Below are positions 39,290-48,299 of a stretch of DNA of 64,000 bases, piece by piece. Origin of the DNA: Kaistia sp. 32K (GTDB taxonomy: Bacteria > Pseudomonadota > Alphaproteobacteria > Rhizobiales > Kaistiaceae); the NCBI RefSeq assembly GCF_016629525.1, contig NZ_AP024269.1, forward strand, positions 1,488,001 to 1,552,000, read 5' to 3'. The position numbers were made by a program, and so were the translations under genes. The notes beneath the pieces were generated by a model. That model had not been told where the DNA came from and searched no databases. It worked only from the letters and a program-made list of their open reading frames with translations. Position 1 is the first letter of the stretch; each line of letters starts with the position of its first letter.

Positions 39290-40225
39290 CTACTTCGCCT
39301 TTGCCGGGCTTTCCGCCGCCGCCACCGGCGGGACCTGCTTCAGGTATTCCGCGATCGCCGCGCGGTCCTCGGCCGGGAGCTTCGCCATGTTGCGCTGGAC
39401 CTCGGCCATGGTGCCGCCGATCGAATCGAATGAGGGCGTGAAGCCGGTCTCGAGCGCGTTGGCGATATCCTCGGCGCTCCAGTCGCCGATGCCGCCGGGG
39501 CCGGGCGTGATGTCGGGGATGCGGCCCTTGCCGGAGGGATCCGGCGCGCCGCCGAGGGCGCGGTTCATCTCCAGGCCACCGAGCGCGGTGCGCGGCGTGT
39601 GGCACTCGTTGCAGTGGCCGGGCCCCTCAACCAGATAGGCGCCGTGGTTGACCGCCTCGCTCTTCGTCGGATCGGGCGCAAACGTCTCGCCGTCTAGATA
39701 GAGCCACTTCCAGAGCCCGAGGCCGCGCCGGATCGAGAAGGGGAAGGGGAGCTCGTGCGGCTTGTTGGCGGTCGCGTCGGCCGGCAGCGTATCGAGATAG
39801 GCCTTCAGATCGACGAGGTCCGGCACCGTCATCCGCTGATAGGACGTATAGGGGAAGGCCGGATAGAGATGCGATCCGTCCGGCGCCAGGCCGCGCTTCA
39901 TCGCGTTGACGAAATCGAGCGTGCTCCAGTTGCCGATACCGTGCGCCTTGTCGGGCGACAGGTTCGGCGCGTGGAACGTGCCGAAGGGCGAGGCGATCGC
40001 CACGCCGCCGGAGAGCTTGAGAAGATCGCCGTCCTTGGCGCCGGGCGCCGCGTGGCAGGATGCACAGCCGCCGGCCCAGAACAGCCGCTCGCCCTTCGCC
40101 GCGTCGCCCGGCTTGTCGGGCAGCACGGAGGCGTCGAGCGGCTGCGGCGCGGTCAGGAACCAGAACGCCGCCGCGGCGATGGCCGCGACAGCGATCAACG
40201 GGATGGCGGCGGTACGGATACGCAC
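39290..40225 (-). CDS. Diheme cytochrome c, membrane-anchored or secreted
   Basis: A 311-residue periplasmic electron carrier with an N-terminal membrane segment (about 6-24) and two cytochrome c domains with heme sites CASCH (54-58) and CNECH (about 208-212). It resembles the cytochrome subunits of alcohol/aldehyde dehydrogenases, but no dehydrogenase gene is adjacent. It follows the cytochrome c' gene after 3 bases, so the two are one operon. Confidence 0.88.
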   Translation of the reverse strand: MRIRTAAIPLIAVAAIAAAAFWFLTAPQPLDASVLPDKPGDAAKGERLFWAGGCASCHAAPGAKDGDLLKLSGGVAIASPFGTFHAPNLSPDKAHGIGNWSTLDFVNAMKRGLAPDGSHLYPAFPYTSYQRMTVPDLVDLKAYLDTLPADATANKPHELPFPFSIRRGLGLWKWLYLDGETFAPDPTKSEAVNHGAYLVEGPGHCNECHTPRTALGGLEMNRALGGAPDPSGKGRIPDITPGPGGIGDWSAEDIANALETGFTPSFDSIGGTMAEVQRNMAKLPAEDRAAIAEYLKQVPPVAAAESPAKAK

Positions 40226-40228
40226 CGG

Positions 40229-40672
40229 TCAGCTTTTCTTGACGCGGAACTTCTCGTGGCAGCTCTGGCAGCTGCCGCCGACCGCGCCCGCCGATGCCTT
40301 GATGGCGTCGAGCCCGCCGGCAGCCGCCGCGGCGCCCGCCGTGGCATCGGCGCCGAGCTTGACGGCGATCGCCTCGAAGCCGGCCTTGTCCTGCCAGATC
40401 GCCGGCGAGGCCGTCGTCTTGCCCTGGTCGGAGCCTTCCGGGAACAGGGAGGGGAAGCTCTTCATGTCGACGGCAAGCTTCTCGAACGCGGCCTGCGCGG
40501 CGGCGGCGTCATAGTCCGTCTTGCCCTGGACCATTTCGAAGATCGTCTTGGCAGCGGCTGCGTTCGCCTTCATCAGCGCCTGACGCTCGGCGATGACATC
40601 GTCTGCGGCATGGGCCAGCCCCGTGGCCCCGAGCGTCAGGACGAGCCCGGCCAGAATGATCTTGAAGCGCAT
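40229..40672 (-). CDS. Cytochrome c' (class II)
   Basis: A 147-residue periplasmic four-helix-bundle cytochrome. Signal peptide is about 1-22 (ending AHAA). The heme site CQSCHEKFR is near the C-terminus (about 135-143), the position that defines class II. Cytochromes c' bind NO and can protect against it. It is first in a two-gene operon with a diheme cytochrome c. Confidence 0.92.
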   Translation of the reverse strand: MRFKIILAGLVLTLGATGLAHAADDVIAERQALMKANAAAAKTIFEMVQGKTDYDAAAAQAAFEKLAVDMKSFPSLFPEGSDQGKTTASPAIWQDKAGFEAIAVKLGADATAGAAAAAGGLDAIKASAGAVGGSCQSCHEKFRVKKS

Positions 40673-40896
40673 CGAGTAACCTCCGTTGTGGTGTCCGGAA
40701 CGGTTCTAAGTTTTCCCGCTAAACGTGACGGTGGCAAGTCGGAGTGAATCCGTCACGCAAAAATGATGACGCCGGACAAGCCTTTGCGCGCATCACTTGC
40801 CAGCGCCGGGGGCGGATCGGAAACACCCATAGCTTTGATTGTGCATCGGAGCGGAGGCGAGTTGCCGGACACGTTGCCGGTGCCTATGTTGCATCC

Positions 40897-40921
40897 GGAA
40901 CCTTCCCGCCGGGGCATCGTT
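40897..40921 (+). promoter_or_regulatory. EcfG-type general stress promoter upstream of sod
   Basis: GGAAC (40897-40901), 16 bases, CGTT (40918-40921) is an exact match to the alphaproteobacterial EcfG/RpoE2 promoter consensus GGAAC-N16/17-CGTT. It lies 46 bases before the superoxide dismutase start in the right orientation. Confidence 0.7.
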
Positions 40922-40967
40922 TGCAAGCGAGTCCCACCCAACCGACATGGTCGATAGGAGTCCTCCC

Positions 40968-41567
40968 ATGGCTTTCGAACTTCCGCCGCTCCCCTATGAC
41001 TACGAGGCGCTCGCGCCCTTCATGTCGAAGGAGACGCTGGAGTATCACCACGACAAGCACCATCAGGCCTATGTCACCAACGGCAACAACCTGCTGAAGG
41101 ACTCGGGCCTCGAGGGCAAGAGCCTGGAAGACATCGTCAAGGAGAGCTACGGCAAGAATGCCGGCCTCTTCAACAATGCAGGCCAGCACTACAACCACCT
41201 GCATTTCTGGAACTGGCTGAAGAAGGACGGCGGCGGCAAGAAGCTGCCGGCCAAGCTGCAGGCCGCGATCGATTCCGACCTCGGCGGCTACGACAAGTTC
41301 CGCACCGACTTCATCGCCGCCGGCACGACGCAGTTCGGTTCCGGCTGGGCCTGGGTCGAGGTCAAGGACGGCAAGCTCGCCATCTCCAAGACCCCGAACG
41401 GCGAGAACCCGCTGATCCACGGCGCGACCCCGATCCTCGGCGTCGACGTCTGGGAGCACTCCTATTACATCGACTACCGCAACGCCCGCCCGAAGTACCT
41501 CGAGGCGTTCGTCGACAGCCTGATCAACTGGGACTACGTCCTGGAGCTCTACGAGAAGGCCGTCTGA
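40968..41567 (+). CDS. sodB: Superoxide dismutase, Fe-type (SodB)
   Basis: A 199-residue cytoplasmic enzyme converting superoxide to peroxide and oxygen. Metal ligands are H27, H77, D160 and H164 (DVWEHSYYIDY). The Gln in NNAGQHYNH, four residues before H77, is where Fe-type enzymes carry it, although alphaproteobacterial members may also accept Mn. ATG at 40968 follows ATAGGAG. An EcfG-like promoter upstream and a terminator downstream suggest a stress-inducible single gene. Confidence 0.93.
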   Translation: MAFELPPLPYDYEALAPFMSKETLEYHHDKHHQAYVTNGNNLLKDSGLEGKSLEDIVKESYGKNAGLFNNAGQHYNHLHFWNWLKKDGGGKKLPAKLQAAIDSDLGGYDKFRTDFIAAGTTQFGSGWAWVEVKDGKLAISKTPNGENPLIHGATPILGVDVWEHSYYIDYRNARPKYLEAFVDSLINWDYVLELYEKAV

Positions 41568-41591
41568 TCCGGCGCTCGGAATTTCTGACGG

Positions 41592-41625
41592 AAACCCCGG
41601 CCTCGCGCCGGGGTTTTTCGTTTTA
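41592..41625 (+). terminator. Rho-independent terminator of sodB
   Basis: AAACCCCGGC and GCCGGGGTTT with a short CTCGC loop are followed by TTCGTTTT. The T-rich end overlaps the stop codon of the convergent amidotransferase gene. Confidence 0.88.
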
Positions 41626-42336
41626 GAGGCCGGCGAGACCCGCCTGCGCCAGCCATTCGCGCATCAGCGCGTCGGCGCGCCGCGCCAGCTGAGGCCCGTA
41701 TTCGACAGCGTCCCGACGCAGGCGAGGGATGTCGATGCCGGCTCCCGCCAGCTCGGCCGCATGGCCGACCAGCCAGCGCTCGAAGCGTGGCCCGGTATCC
41801 GCCTCGGGATGGAACTGCAGGGCGAGGATCGCCGGGCCGAGCGAGAAGGCCTGCTGGGCGCAAAGCGAGGTCGAGGCGAGATGGCTCGCTCCCTCCGGCA
41901 GATCGTAGGTGTCGCCGTGCCAATGCAGCACCGGCCCGCCCTCGAGATGGCGCAACGGGCTCGCCGCTCCGGCGGCCGTCAGCGTCACCGGCGCGAAGCC
42001 GATTTCCTTGACCCCGGACGGAAACACGCGCCCGCCAAGCGCCGCCGCCATCAGCTGCGCGCCGAGGCAGAGGCCGAGCGTCGGCCGGCCGGCGGCGAGG
42101 CGTCGGCCGAGGAAGTCGCGCTCGGCCTTCAGGAAGGGATAGGTTTCGTCCTCATAGACGCCGATCGGTCCGCCGAGAACGACCAACAGGTCGGGCGCCA
42201 GCGGGTCGCCGGCCAGGAAATCCGCGTCGCCGGCGTCACGATAGGTGATGGAGAAGCCCGCATCGGCAAGGGCCGGCGCGAACACGCCAAGATCCTCGAA
42301 CTGGACATGGCGGAGCGCCAGAACTGTCTTCGACAT
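41623..42336 (-). CDS. Class I glutamine amidotransferase domain protein
   Basis: A 237-residue cytoplasmic protein with a single GATase1 fold. The nucleophile elbow LCLGAQLMAA and the His-Glu pair in LQFHPEAD are intact. It resembles GMP-synthase-like lone amidotransferases such as those acting on gamma-glutamyl compounds. No synthetase partner is adjacent, so a hydrolase role is possible. Confidence 0.87.
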   Translation of the reverse strand: MSKTVLALRHVQFEDLGVFAPALADAGFSITYRDAGDADFLAGDPLAPDLLVVLGGPIGVYEDETYPFLKAERDFLGRRLAAGRPTLGLCLGAQLMAAALGGRVFPSGVKEIGFAPVTLTAAGAASPLRHLEGGPVLHWHGDTYDLPEGASHLASTSLCAQQAFSLGPAILALQFHPEADTGPRFERWLVGHAAELAGAGIDIPRLRRDAVEYGPQLARRADALMREWLAQAGLAGL

Positions 42337-42412
42337 CGTCTCGATCTGTCATGGAGGTTTGCAGGCCGGGCCGGGCGGCGCGGCTCCGTTGAACGGAAGG
42401 CATGCCGGCTGG

Positions 42413-42760
42413 TCAGTACCGCGCCGGCAGGCCCTGCTTGCAGAAGGTGAAGTTCATCAGGCGTGGCCATTCCGACTGGGTGTCGTAGAGCCAGCGCTTG
42501 CATTCCTTCTGGGTGCGGAAGCAGCCGACGCCCCAGGCCGGCTCGAGGCCGCGATCCCAGACGTCCGGCTTCGAGCCGGAGAAGCGCGAGAACCAGACCT
42601 TGCCTGGGCCGATCGCGGCCGCGAGGCCCCGGCAGTCGCCCTGCGAAACATTCTGGCCGTAGCTCAAGCCGAAGAAGACCTGCGCGCTCGCCTGCGAGGG
42701 AACTGCGACCAGCCCCGCGAAGGTCGACGCAACCAGTGCCGCCGCCGCCAATCGTTTCAT
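42413..42760 (-). CDS. Small secreted protein of unknown function
   Basis: I do not recognise the family. The 115-residue product has a clear signal peptide (about 1-26, ending ASAQ) and a mature part of about 90 residues with four Cys (GDCRG, VGCFRT, KECKRW, FTFCKQ), probably two disulfides, and several Trp. It stands alone between the amidotransferase and the protease gene. ATG at 42760 has a weak ribosome site. Confidence 0.7.
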   Translation of the reverse strand: MKRLAAAALVASTFAGLVAVPSQASAQVFFGLSYGQNVSQGDCRGLAAAIGPGKVWFSRFSGSKPDVWDRGLEPAWGVGCFRTQKECKRWLYDTQSEWPRLMNFTFCKQGLPARY

Positions 42761-42844
42761 CGTGACGCCCTCGATTACCCCTGACGTTAAGGTGCGGCAG
42801 CGCTGGATGAAGTCAAGCGCCGCCGCGTCTGTCGAGAGGGAAGA

Positions 42845-44935
42845 TCAGCCGTTGCCGATGATCTTGGAGGCGACGATCTTGATCGCGAAGGCGGTCGAGA
42901 AGGCCGTCTCCTTCAGCCGGTCGAAGCGGCCGGAAGCGCCGCCATGGCCGGCATCCATGTTGGTCTTCAGCATCAGCACGGCATCGCCGCGCTTCGTCTC
43001 GCGCAGCTTGGCGACCCATTTCGCCGGTTCCCAATAGGTTACGCGCGGGTCGGTCAAGCCGCCGATCGCCAGGATCGACGGATAGGCGTGGGCGCCGACA
43101 TTGTCGTAGGGCGAGTAGGACGCGATGTTCTTGAAATCCTCCGCGCTCTCGATCGGGTTGCCCCATTCCGGCCATTCCGGCGGCGTCAGCGGCAGCGTGT
43201 CGTCGAGCATGGTGTTGAGCACATCGACGAAAGGCACCTCGGCGATGATGCCGCCGAAGAGATCCGGCTGCATGTTGGCGACGGCGCCCATCAGCATGCC
43301 GCCGGCCGATCCGCCCCAGGCGACGATCTTGCCGCGCGACGTGAAGCCTTCCTTGGCCAGATATTCGCCGGCGGCGATGAAGTCGGTGAAGGTGTTCACC
43401 TTCTTCTCGCGCCTTCCGTCGGTGTACCAGCGGAAGCCCTTGTCCTTGCCGCCTCGGATATGGGCGATGGAGTAGACGAAGCCGCGATCGACCAGCGACA
43501 GGCGCGAGATCGAGAACGAGGCGGGAATGGTGATGCCGTAGGCGCCATAGCCGTAGAGCAGGCAGGGCGCGCTGCCGTCGAGCTTGGTGTCCTTGTGGTA
43601 GAGCAGCGAGACCGGCACCGTCTCGCCGTCGGCGGCCTTGGCGAAGACACGGCGCGTCACATAGTCGGCCGGGTTGTGGCCGGAGGGGATCTCCTCCTCC
43701 TTGCGCAGCGTGCGTTCGCGCGTCGCCATGTCGTAGTCATAGACGCGCGACGGCGTCGTCATCGACGAATAGGTGAAGCGGAGCGTCGAGGTATCGAACT
43801 CGTAGCCGTCGCCCATGCCGAGCGAATAGGCCTCCTCGTCGAAGGCGATCGCATGTTCCTCGCCGCTCGCGAGCGCCCGCACGACGATGCGCGGCAGGCC
43901 GGCGAAGCGCTCGAGCCGGACCAGGTAGTCCTTGTAGACGGTCATGCCGAGGATCAGCGTGCCGGGATTGTGCGCCACCAGGTCCTTCCAGTTCGCGCGG
44001 CCGGGCGCTTGGACCGGGGCGGTGACGATCTTGAAGTCCTCGGCGTCGCCGGCATTGGTGAGGATGTAGAGCGTGTCGCCGCTGTGATCGACGGAGTATT
44101 CCTCCGCCGTCTGGCGCTCGGCGATCAGGCGCGGCTCCCCGGTCGGGTCCTCGGCGTCGAGCAGGCGGACTTCCGAGGTCTCGTGGTCGTGGCTGTCGAT
44201 CAGGATGTAGCGCGACGATTGCGTCTGGCCGACGCCGAGGAAGAAGCCCGGATCCTGCTCCTCGAATACCAGTACGTCGTCCGCCTGCGGCGTGCCGACG
44301 ACGTGGCGATAGACGCGGCAGGGGCGGTGGTTGTCGTCGAGGACGGTGTAGAAGATCGTGTTGCTGTCCGCCGCCCAGACGCCGCCGCCCGTGGTCGCCT
44401 CGATTGCGTCGCTGAGATCGGCGCCGGTCTCGATGTCGCGGACATGCAGCGTGTAATATTCCGAGCCCTTGTCGTCATAGGCAAAGGCGAGACGCTTGTG
44501 GTCGGGGCTGTGGTCGGCGCTGCCAAGCCGAAGATAGGCGCGGCCCTCGGCCAGCTTGTTGCCGTCGAGCAGGGTGGTCTCCGGGCCGCTGCCGTCGCGC
44601 GCCGTGCGGACGACCAGCGGCTGCTCGGCGCCCTCGGTGAAGCGCATCGCATAGGCGAAGGGGCCGTCCGGCGAGGGGACCGAGGAATCGTCTTCCTTGA
44701 TCCGCCCGCGCATCTCGGCGAACAGAGTCGCCTGCAGCGCCTCGGTGTCGGCCATCTCAGTGGCCGTATAGGCGTTCTCCGCCTCGAGATGAGCGCGGAT
44801 ATCAGGCGCCAGCACGCTCGGATCGCGCATCACCTCCTGCCAGTTGTCGGCGCGAAGCCAGGCATAGTCGTCGGTGAGCGTGACGCCGTGGTGGCTTGAT
44901 GTCACGGGGCGCTTGGCGGCAATCGGCGGGTTCAC
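42845..44935 (-). CDS. ptrB: S9 family peptidase, oligopeptidase B-like
   Basis: A 696-residue serine peptidase of the prolyl oligopeptidase family. An N-terminal beta-propeller (about 70-410) gates an alpha/beta-hydrolase domain with nucleophile S543 in GGSAGG, an Asp in the GGLTDPRV region and H664 in AGHGG. Oligopeptidase B cleaves peptides after Lys or Arg. The GTG at 44935 gives the standard N-terminus (PPIAAKRPVTSSHHG); upstream open codons are Pro/Arg-rich and look non-coding. Confidence 0.88.
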   Translation of the reverse strand: MNPPIAAKRPVTSSHHGVTLTDDYAWLRADNWQEVMRDPSVLAPDIRAHLEAENAYTATEMADTEALQATLFAEMRGRIKEDDSSVPSPDGPFAYAMRFTEGAEQPLVVRTARDGSGPETTLLDGNKLAEGRAYLRLGSADHSPDHKRLAFAYDDKGSEYYTLHVRDIETGADLSDAIEATTGGGVWAADSNTIFYTVLDDNHRPCRVYRHVVGTPQADDVLVFEEQDPGFFLGVGQTQSSRYILIDSHDHETSEVRLLDAEDPTGEPRLIAERQTAEEYSVDHSGDTLYILTNAGDAEDFKIVTAPVQAPGRANWKDLVAHNPGTLILGMTVYKDYLVRLERFAGLPRIVVRALASGEEHAIAFDEEAYSLGMGDGYEFDTSTLRFTYSSMTTPSRVYDYDMATRERTLRKEEEIPSGHNPADYVTRRVFAKAADGETVPVSLLYHKDTKLDGSAPCLLYGYGAYGITIPASFSISRLSLVDRGFVYSIAHIRGGKDKGFRWYTDGRREKKVNTFTDFIAAGEYLAKEGFTSRGKIVAWGGSAGGMLMGAVANMQPDLFGGIIAEVPFVDVLNTMLDDTLPLTPPEWPEWGNPIESAEDFKNIASYSPYDNVGAHAYPSILAIGGLTDPRVTYWEPAKWVAKLRETKRGDAVLMLKTNMDAGHGGASGRFDRLKETAFSTAFAIKIVASKIIGNG

Positions 44936-45039
44936 GAGAGATATGGCTCCTGCGGGAGGATCGTTGGGACAGGGCGGAACGGCTGGATCGGCGGCCGTTC
45001 GAAAGAGGCGTGTATTGGTACCGCCGCGCGGGCGGGGGT

Positions 45040-45495
45040 TCAATGCGGGGGTATCGGAGGGGCGGCTGACTTCTCCCGCCGCCACGAGACGCGGGCGAAG
45101 ACGGTGGTTTCCTCGCCGCCGGCCTTGGGCAGGCGGAGAGGGGCGCTGACGAGGTCGAGCGCGTCGCCGTCCAGCGTGAAATAGCGGACCTGCTCGCTGC
45201 CGACCCAGGGCTCGAACCAGGCGATGTCGACCGAGGTGACGAGCCGGTTCGGCGGTTCCAGCCGATAGGGGCCGGAATAGGCGATCAGCGACTGGAACGC
45301 GGCCGCCTGCTCGCCTTCGGAATGCGGGACGGAGCGCTCGCCCGGCGTCATCAGGGCGAAGAAGCGGCCATCGGCGTGGAACAGGATCGTGCCGGAAGGG
45401 CGCGCCCCGAAGGGCTCGTGGCGCTCTCCCGTCCGGACGTCCTCATAGACGAAGGACTTCAACAGCCATGCGCCGAGCAGTCGATCGTTCTCCAT
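45040..45495 (-). CDS. Lipocalin-like domain protein
   Basis: A 151-residue protein with the start LLGAWLLKSFVYEDVRTGE and the SGTILFHADGRFFALM strand pair of lipocalin-like (PF13924-type) proteins. No signal peptide is seen. Function is unknown; relatives bind or process small hydrophobic molecules. ATG at 45495; msrB lies 42 bases upstream on the same strand, so the two may be co-transcribed. Confidence 0.78.
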   Translation of the reverse strand: MENDRLLGAWLLKSFVYEDVRTGERHEPFGARPSGTILFHADGRFFALMTPGERSVPHSEGEQAAAFQSLIAYSGPYRLEPPNRLVTSVDIAWFEPWVGSEQVRYFTLDGDALDLVSAPLRLPKAGGEETTVFARVSWRREKSAAPPIPPH

Positions 45496-45537
45496 GGCCG
45501 CGCCTCGTTTCTCCGAACCGCCGGCCCGCCTTCCGGC

Positions 45538-45960
45538 TCAGGCCTCCTCGCCGTCGTCCGGCTTCAGCTTCAGGGCGGTGCCGTTGGTGCAATAGCGCAG
45601 GCCGGTCGGGTTCGGCCCGTCGGGGAAGAGATGACCGAGATGCGCCTCGCAGCTGGCGCAGACGATCTCGGTCCGCACCATGCCGTGCGAGCGGTCGGTC
45701 ACTTCGCCGATCGCCTTGTCGTCGACAGCGTCGAAGAAGCTCGGCCAGCCGCTGCCGGATTCATACTTGGTCTCCGAGCGGAACAGCGGCGCGCCGCAGG
45801 CGACGCAGGTATAGAGCCCGGCGCGCTTCTCGTGCAGATAGGGTCCGGTGCCCGGCCGCTCGGTCGCCTGCTGCCGCGTGACGGCATATTGCTCCGGCGT
45901 CAGCTCGGCGCGCCATTCGGCGTCGGTCTTCTCGATCTTGGGACGGTCGGTGGTGGACAT
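45538..45960 (-). CDS. msrB: Peptide-methionine (R)-S-oxide reductase MsrB
   Basis: A 140-residue repair enzyme reducing methionine-R-sulfoxide in proteins. Zinc ligands C52, C55, C101 and C104 are present (CVAC and CASC), and the catalytic cysteine is C124 in LRYCTNG. GWPSFF is the family substrate-site motif. ATG at 45960 is preferred over an in-frame ATG 15 codons upstream because it matches the family N-terminus. Confidence 0.93.
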   Translation of the reverse strand: MSTTDRPKIEKTDAEWRAELTPEQYAVTRQQATERPGTGPYLHEKRAGLYTCVACGAPLFRSETKYESGSGWPSFFDAVDDKAIGEVTDRSHGMVRTEIVCASCEAHLGHLFPDGPNPTGLRYCTNGTALKLKPDDGEEA

Positions 45961-46200
45961 GCCTGCTCCTCGGTCTGTGGCCGCTACCTTGGCGACAGAT
46001 GGCAATCGGGTGAAACACAGCTCGTTGTTCTAGATAGGCGATCGCCGCAAATTCACAATCGCTTCCGTTCGCCTTGTCGCACCCGTCGCTTTTACGGTCG
46101 TGTTTGTCTTGGGTTGGGCGGCTCATCGTGCTTTATCTCAGCCGATCCATCGAATCACGATCCCGTCCCGAAGATGTCCTGAACAGGAGGAGCTGATTAC

Positions 46201-46686
46201 ATGCTGCGCACCGCCAGCCTTGCCCTCTTTCTGTTTGCATTCTGGCTGCTGCTTTCAGGTCACTACACGGTCTGGTTGATCGGATCGGGCGCGATCCTCT
46301 CCGTCCTCTTGGCGCTTCTCGGCCGGCGTTTCGGATTTTCTGACGAGGAGGGGCATCCGGTCGATCGTCTGCTGTCCGGCCTGACCTACTGGCCCTGGCT
46401 CGCCCGCGAGATCGTCAAATCGGCGATCGGCGTGACCCGGATCATCCTCGATCCGAAGCTGCCGATCTCGCCGCAGCTTTTCCACACCAGGGTCTCGGCG
46501 CGGACGCCGGTCGGCATCGCCACCTACGCCAATTCGATCACGCTGACGCCAGGCACGATCACGGTCGCGATCGACCGCGAGAAGGATCATTTCCTCGTCC
46601 ATGCCCTGACGAAGGAGGGCGCCGCCGATGTCGAGGCCGGCGAGATGGACCGCCGCGTCGCCCGGTTCGAGGGGAGGGAGGTATGA
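46201..46686 (+). CDS. mnhE: Na+/H+ antiporter subunit E (MrpE/MnhE)
   Basis: A 161-residue membrane protein, first of a ten-gene operon. Two to three N-terminal helices are followed by a soluble domain with the family segment YANSITLTPGTITVAID. ATG at 46201 follows AGGAGGAG. It overlaps subunit F by 4 bases. In Mrp complexes E helps assembly and sits beside the F and G subunits. Confidence 0.9.
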   Translation: MLRTASLALFLFAFWLLLSGHYTVWLIGSGAILSVLLALLGRRFGFSDEEGHPVDRLLSGLTYWPWLAREIVKSAIGVTRIILDPKLPISPQLFHTRVSARTPVGIATYANSITLTPGTITVAIDREKDHFLVHALTKEGAADVEAGEMDRRVARFEGREV

Positions 46687-46961
46687 TCGCCGCAGCCCTT
46701 CTCGCCGTTCTGGTCGCGATGGCGCTGGTCGTAGTTAGGGCCCTGCGCGGGCCGACGACCTTCGACCGGCTGCTCGCCGCCAATTCTATCGGCAATGGCG
46801 CGATCCTCGTTCTGGCGCTGTTCGGCTTCCTGACCGGGCGGCCGGAATTCCTCGATCTCGGCCTCACCTACGCGTTGCTCAACTATGTCGGCATCTTCGC
46901 CGTGCTGAAGTTCTTCCGGCACGGTTCGCTCGGCGCCGAGGCGGAGGCGGAGAAGCCGTGA
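46683..46961 (+). CDS. mnhF: Antiporter subunit F (MrpF/MnhF)
   Basis: A 92-residue protein with three membrane helices and the segments VRALRGPTTFDRLLAANSIG and LDLGLTYALLNYVGIFAVLK typical of MrpF. It overlaps E by ATGA and G by TGATG. Confidence 0.9.
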   Translation: MIAAALLAVLVAMALVVVRALRGPTTFDRLLAANSIGNGAILVLALFGFLTGRPEFLDLGLTYALLNYVGIFAVLKFFRHGSLGAEAEAEKP

Positions 46962-47347
46962 TGGCGCTCATCACCCAGATCATCGCCGGCCTCTTCCTGT
47001 TCGCGGGCGCGTTCTTCCTGATCGCCGGCGCGATCGGCATGAACCGGATGCCGGACCTGTTCACGCGCATGCACGCCGCCTCGGTCGCCGACACGCTGGG
47101 CGTCAGCCTGATGCTGATCGGCATGGTGTTCCTGGCCGGCTTCTCGCTGGTGTCGGTCAAGCTCGCGCTGCTTCTCGCCTTCCTGCTCTTCATGGGGCCG
47201 GTCGCCTCGCATGCGCTCGCCGCGGCGGCGCTGCAGGCCGGCGTCAAACCTGTGCTGGCCGGGGACGGCAAGCGGGCCGAGCTGGCCACGGCGAAGAAGG
47301 CCGGCGGCAAGCCGAAGGCCGCGACGCGGAAGGGCCGCAAGACATGA
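46961..47347 (+). CDS. mnhG: Antiporter subunit G (MrpG/MnhG)
   Basis: A 128-residue protein with three membrane helices and the family motif GMNRMPDLFTRMHAASVADT. A basic C-terminal tail (GKRAELATAKKAGGKPKAATR) is longer than usual. ATG at 46961 overlaps the F stop by one base; an in-frame GTG one codon earlier is possible. Confidence 0.9.
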   Translation: MALITQIIAGLFLFAGAFFLIAGAIGMNRMPDLFTRMHAASVADTLGVSLMLIGMVFLAGFSLVSVKLALLLAFLLFMGPVASHALAAAALQAGVKPVLAGDGKRAELATAKKAGGKPKAATRKGRKT

Positions 47348-47880
47348 TCGAGACGGCGGTCACCATCGTCCTCCTGCTGCTGCTCGGCGCCGTCACGATC
47401 GGCATCGTCCGCGTGCGCGGCCTGTTCGCCGCCGTGGTCCTGCTCGGCATCTACAGCTTCCTGATGGCGACGCTGTTCATCGTGCTCGACGCCGTCGACG
47501 TCGCGATGACCGAGGCCGCCGTCGGCGCCGGCGTCTCGACCGTCTTCTTCCTCGGCGCGCTCTATCTGACCGACACCGTCGAGGCGCCATCCGCGCGCGG
47601 ACAGTTCGTGCCGCTCCTCGTCGCCTTGGTCACGGCCGGTGCGCTGGTCTGGGGGCTCAGCGACCTGCCGGCGTTCGGCTCGCCCGACCAGCCGATCCAC
47701 CGCCAAGGCGCCGATTATCTGGCGCGATCCGTGCCGGAGACCGGCATCGCCAACGTGGTCAGCGCGGTTCTCGCCAGCTATCGCGGCTTCGACACGCTGG
47801 GCGAGACGACAGTGGTCTTCACGGCCGGCATCGGCGTGCTGGCGCTCTTGCGCCGCCGCCGGAGCGAGGGGGGCAACTGA
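47344..47880 (+). CDS. MrpA C-terminal-domain homologue as a separate subunit (MbhD/MbhE-like, DUF4040)
   Basis: A 178-residue membrane protein. The first 80 residues are DUF4040 (MTEAAVGAGVSTVFFLGALY), and the rest holds the ANVVSAVLASYRGFDTLGE segment found near the end of MrpA and in MbhE. In standard Mrp operons these parts are fused to the large NuoL-like MrpA; here they form their own protein, as in archaeal MBH/Mrp modules. It overlaps both neighbours. Confidence 0.82.
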   Translation: MIETAVTIVLLLLLGAVTIGIVRVRGLFAAVVLLGIYSFLMATLFIVLDAVDVAMTEAAVGAGVSTVFFLGALYLTDTVEAPSARGQFVPLLVALVTAGALVWGLSDLPAFGSPDQPIHRQGADYLARSVPETGIANVVSAVLASYRGFDTLGETTVVFTAGIGVLALLRRRRSEGGN

Positions 47881-48299
47881 TGCGGTTCGACATCATCCTG
47901 CGCGTTGCGACCAAGTTCATGCTCGCCCCGCTGCTCTTGTTCGCGCTCTATGTGCAGCTGCATGGCGATTACGGCCCGGGCGGCGGTTTCCAGGCCGGCG
48001 TCATCGCGGCGGCCGCCATCATTCTCTACGGCCTGATCGTCGGTCTCGCCCCGGTGCAGAAGATCGTGCCGATGCGCCTGCTGGAGATCCTGATCCCCGG
48101 CGGCGTGCTGATCTACATGGGCGTCGGCATCGCCGGCCTGCTGACCGGCGCCAATTTCCTCGACTACAACCATCTCGCCCATGACGCCGTGCACGGCCAG
48201 GAATGGGGCGTCTTCTTGGTCGAGATCGGTGTGTTCGTGACCGTGTTCTCGACCATGGTCGCGATCTTCTACGCCTTCGCCGGCCGGAGGCGCTCGTGA
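47880..48299 (+). CDS. mnhB: Antiporter subunit B (MnhB/MrpB)
   Basis: A 139-residue membrane protein with the MnhB signature GDYGPGGGFQAGVIAAAAIIL and four helices. ATG at 47880 overlaps the preceding stop by one base and its stop overlaps the GTG of subunit C. The open frame extending far upstream is a shadow of the previous genes. Confidence 0.9.
   Translation: MRFDIILRVATKFMLAPLLLFALYVQLHGDYGPGGGFQAGVIAAAAIILYGLIVGLAPVQKIVPMRLLEILIPGGVLIYMGVGIAGLLTGANFLDYNHLAHDAVHGQEWGVFLVEIGVFVTVFSTMVAIFYAFAGRRRS

Noticed and set aside
42944..44899. A 651-codon plus-strand open frame over the S9 peptidase
   Set aside because: Antisense shadow; the minus strand has the GGSAGG nucleophile and full family length.
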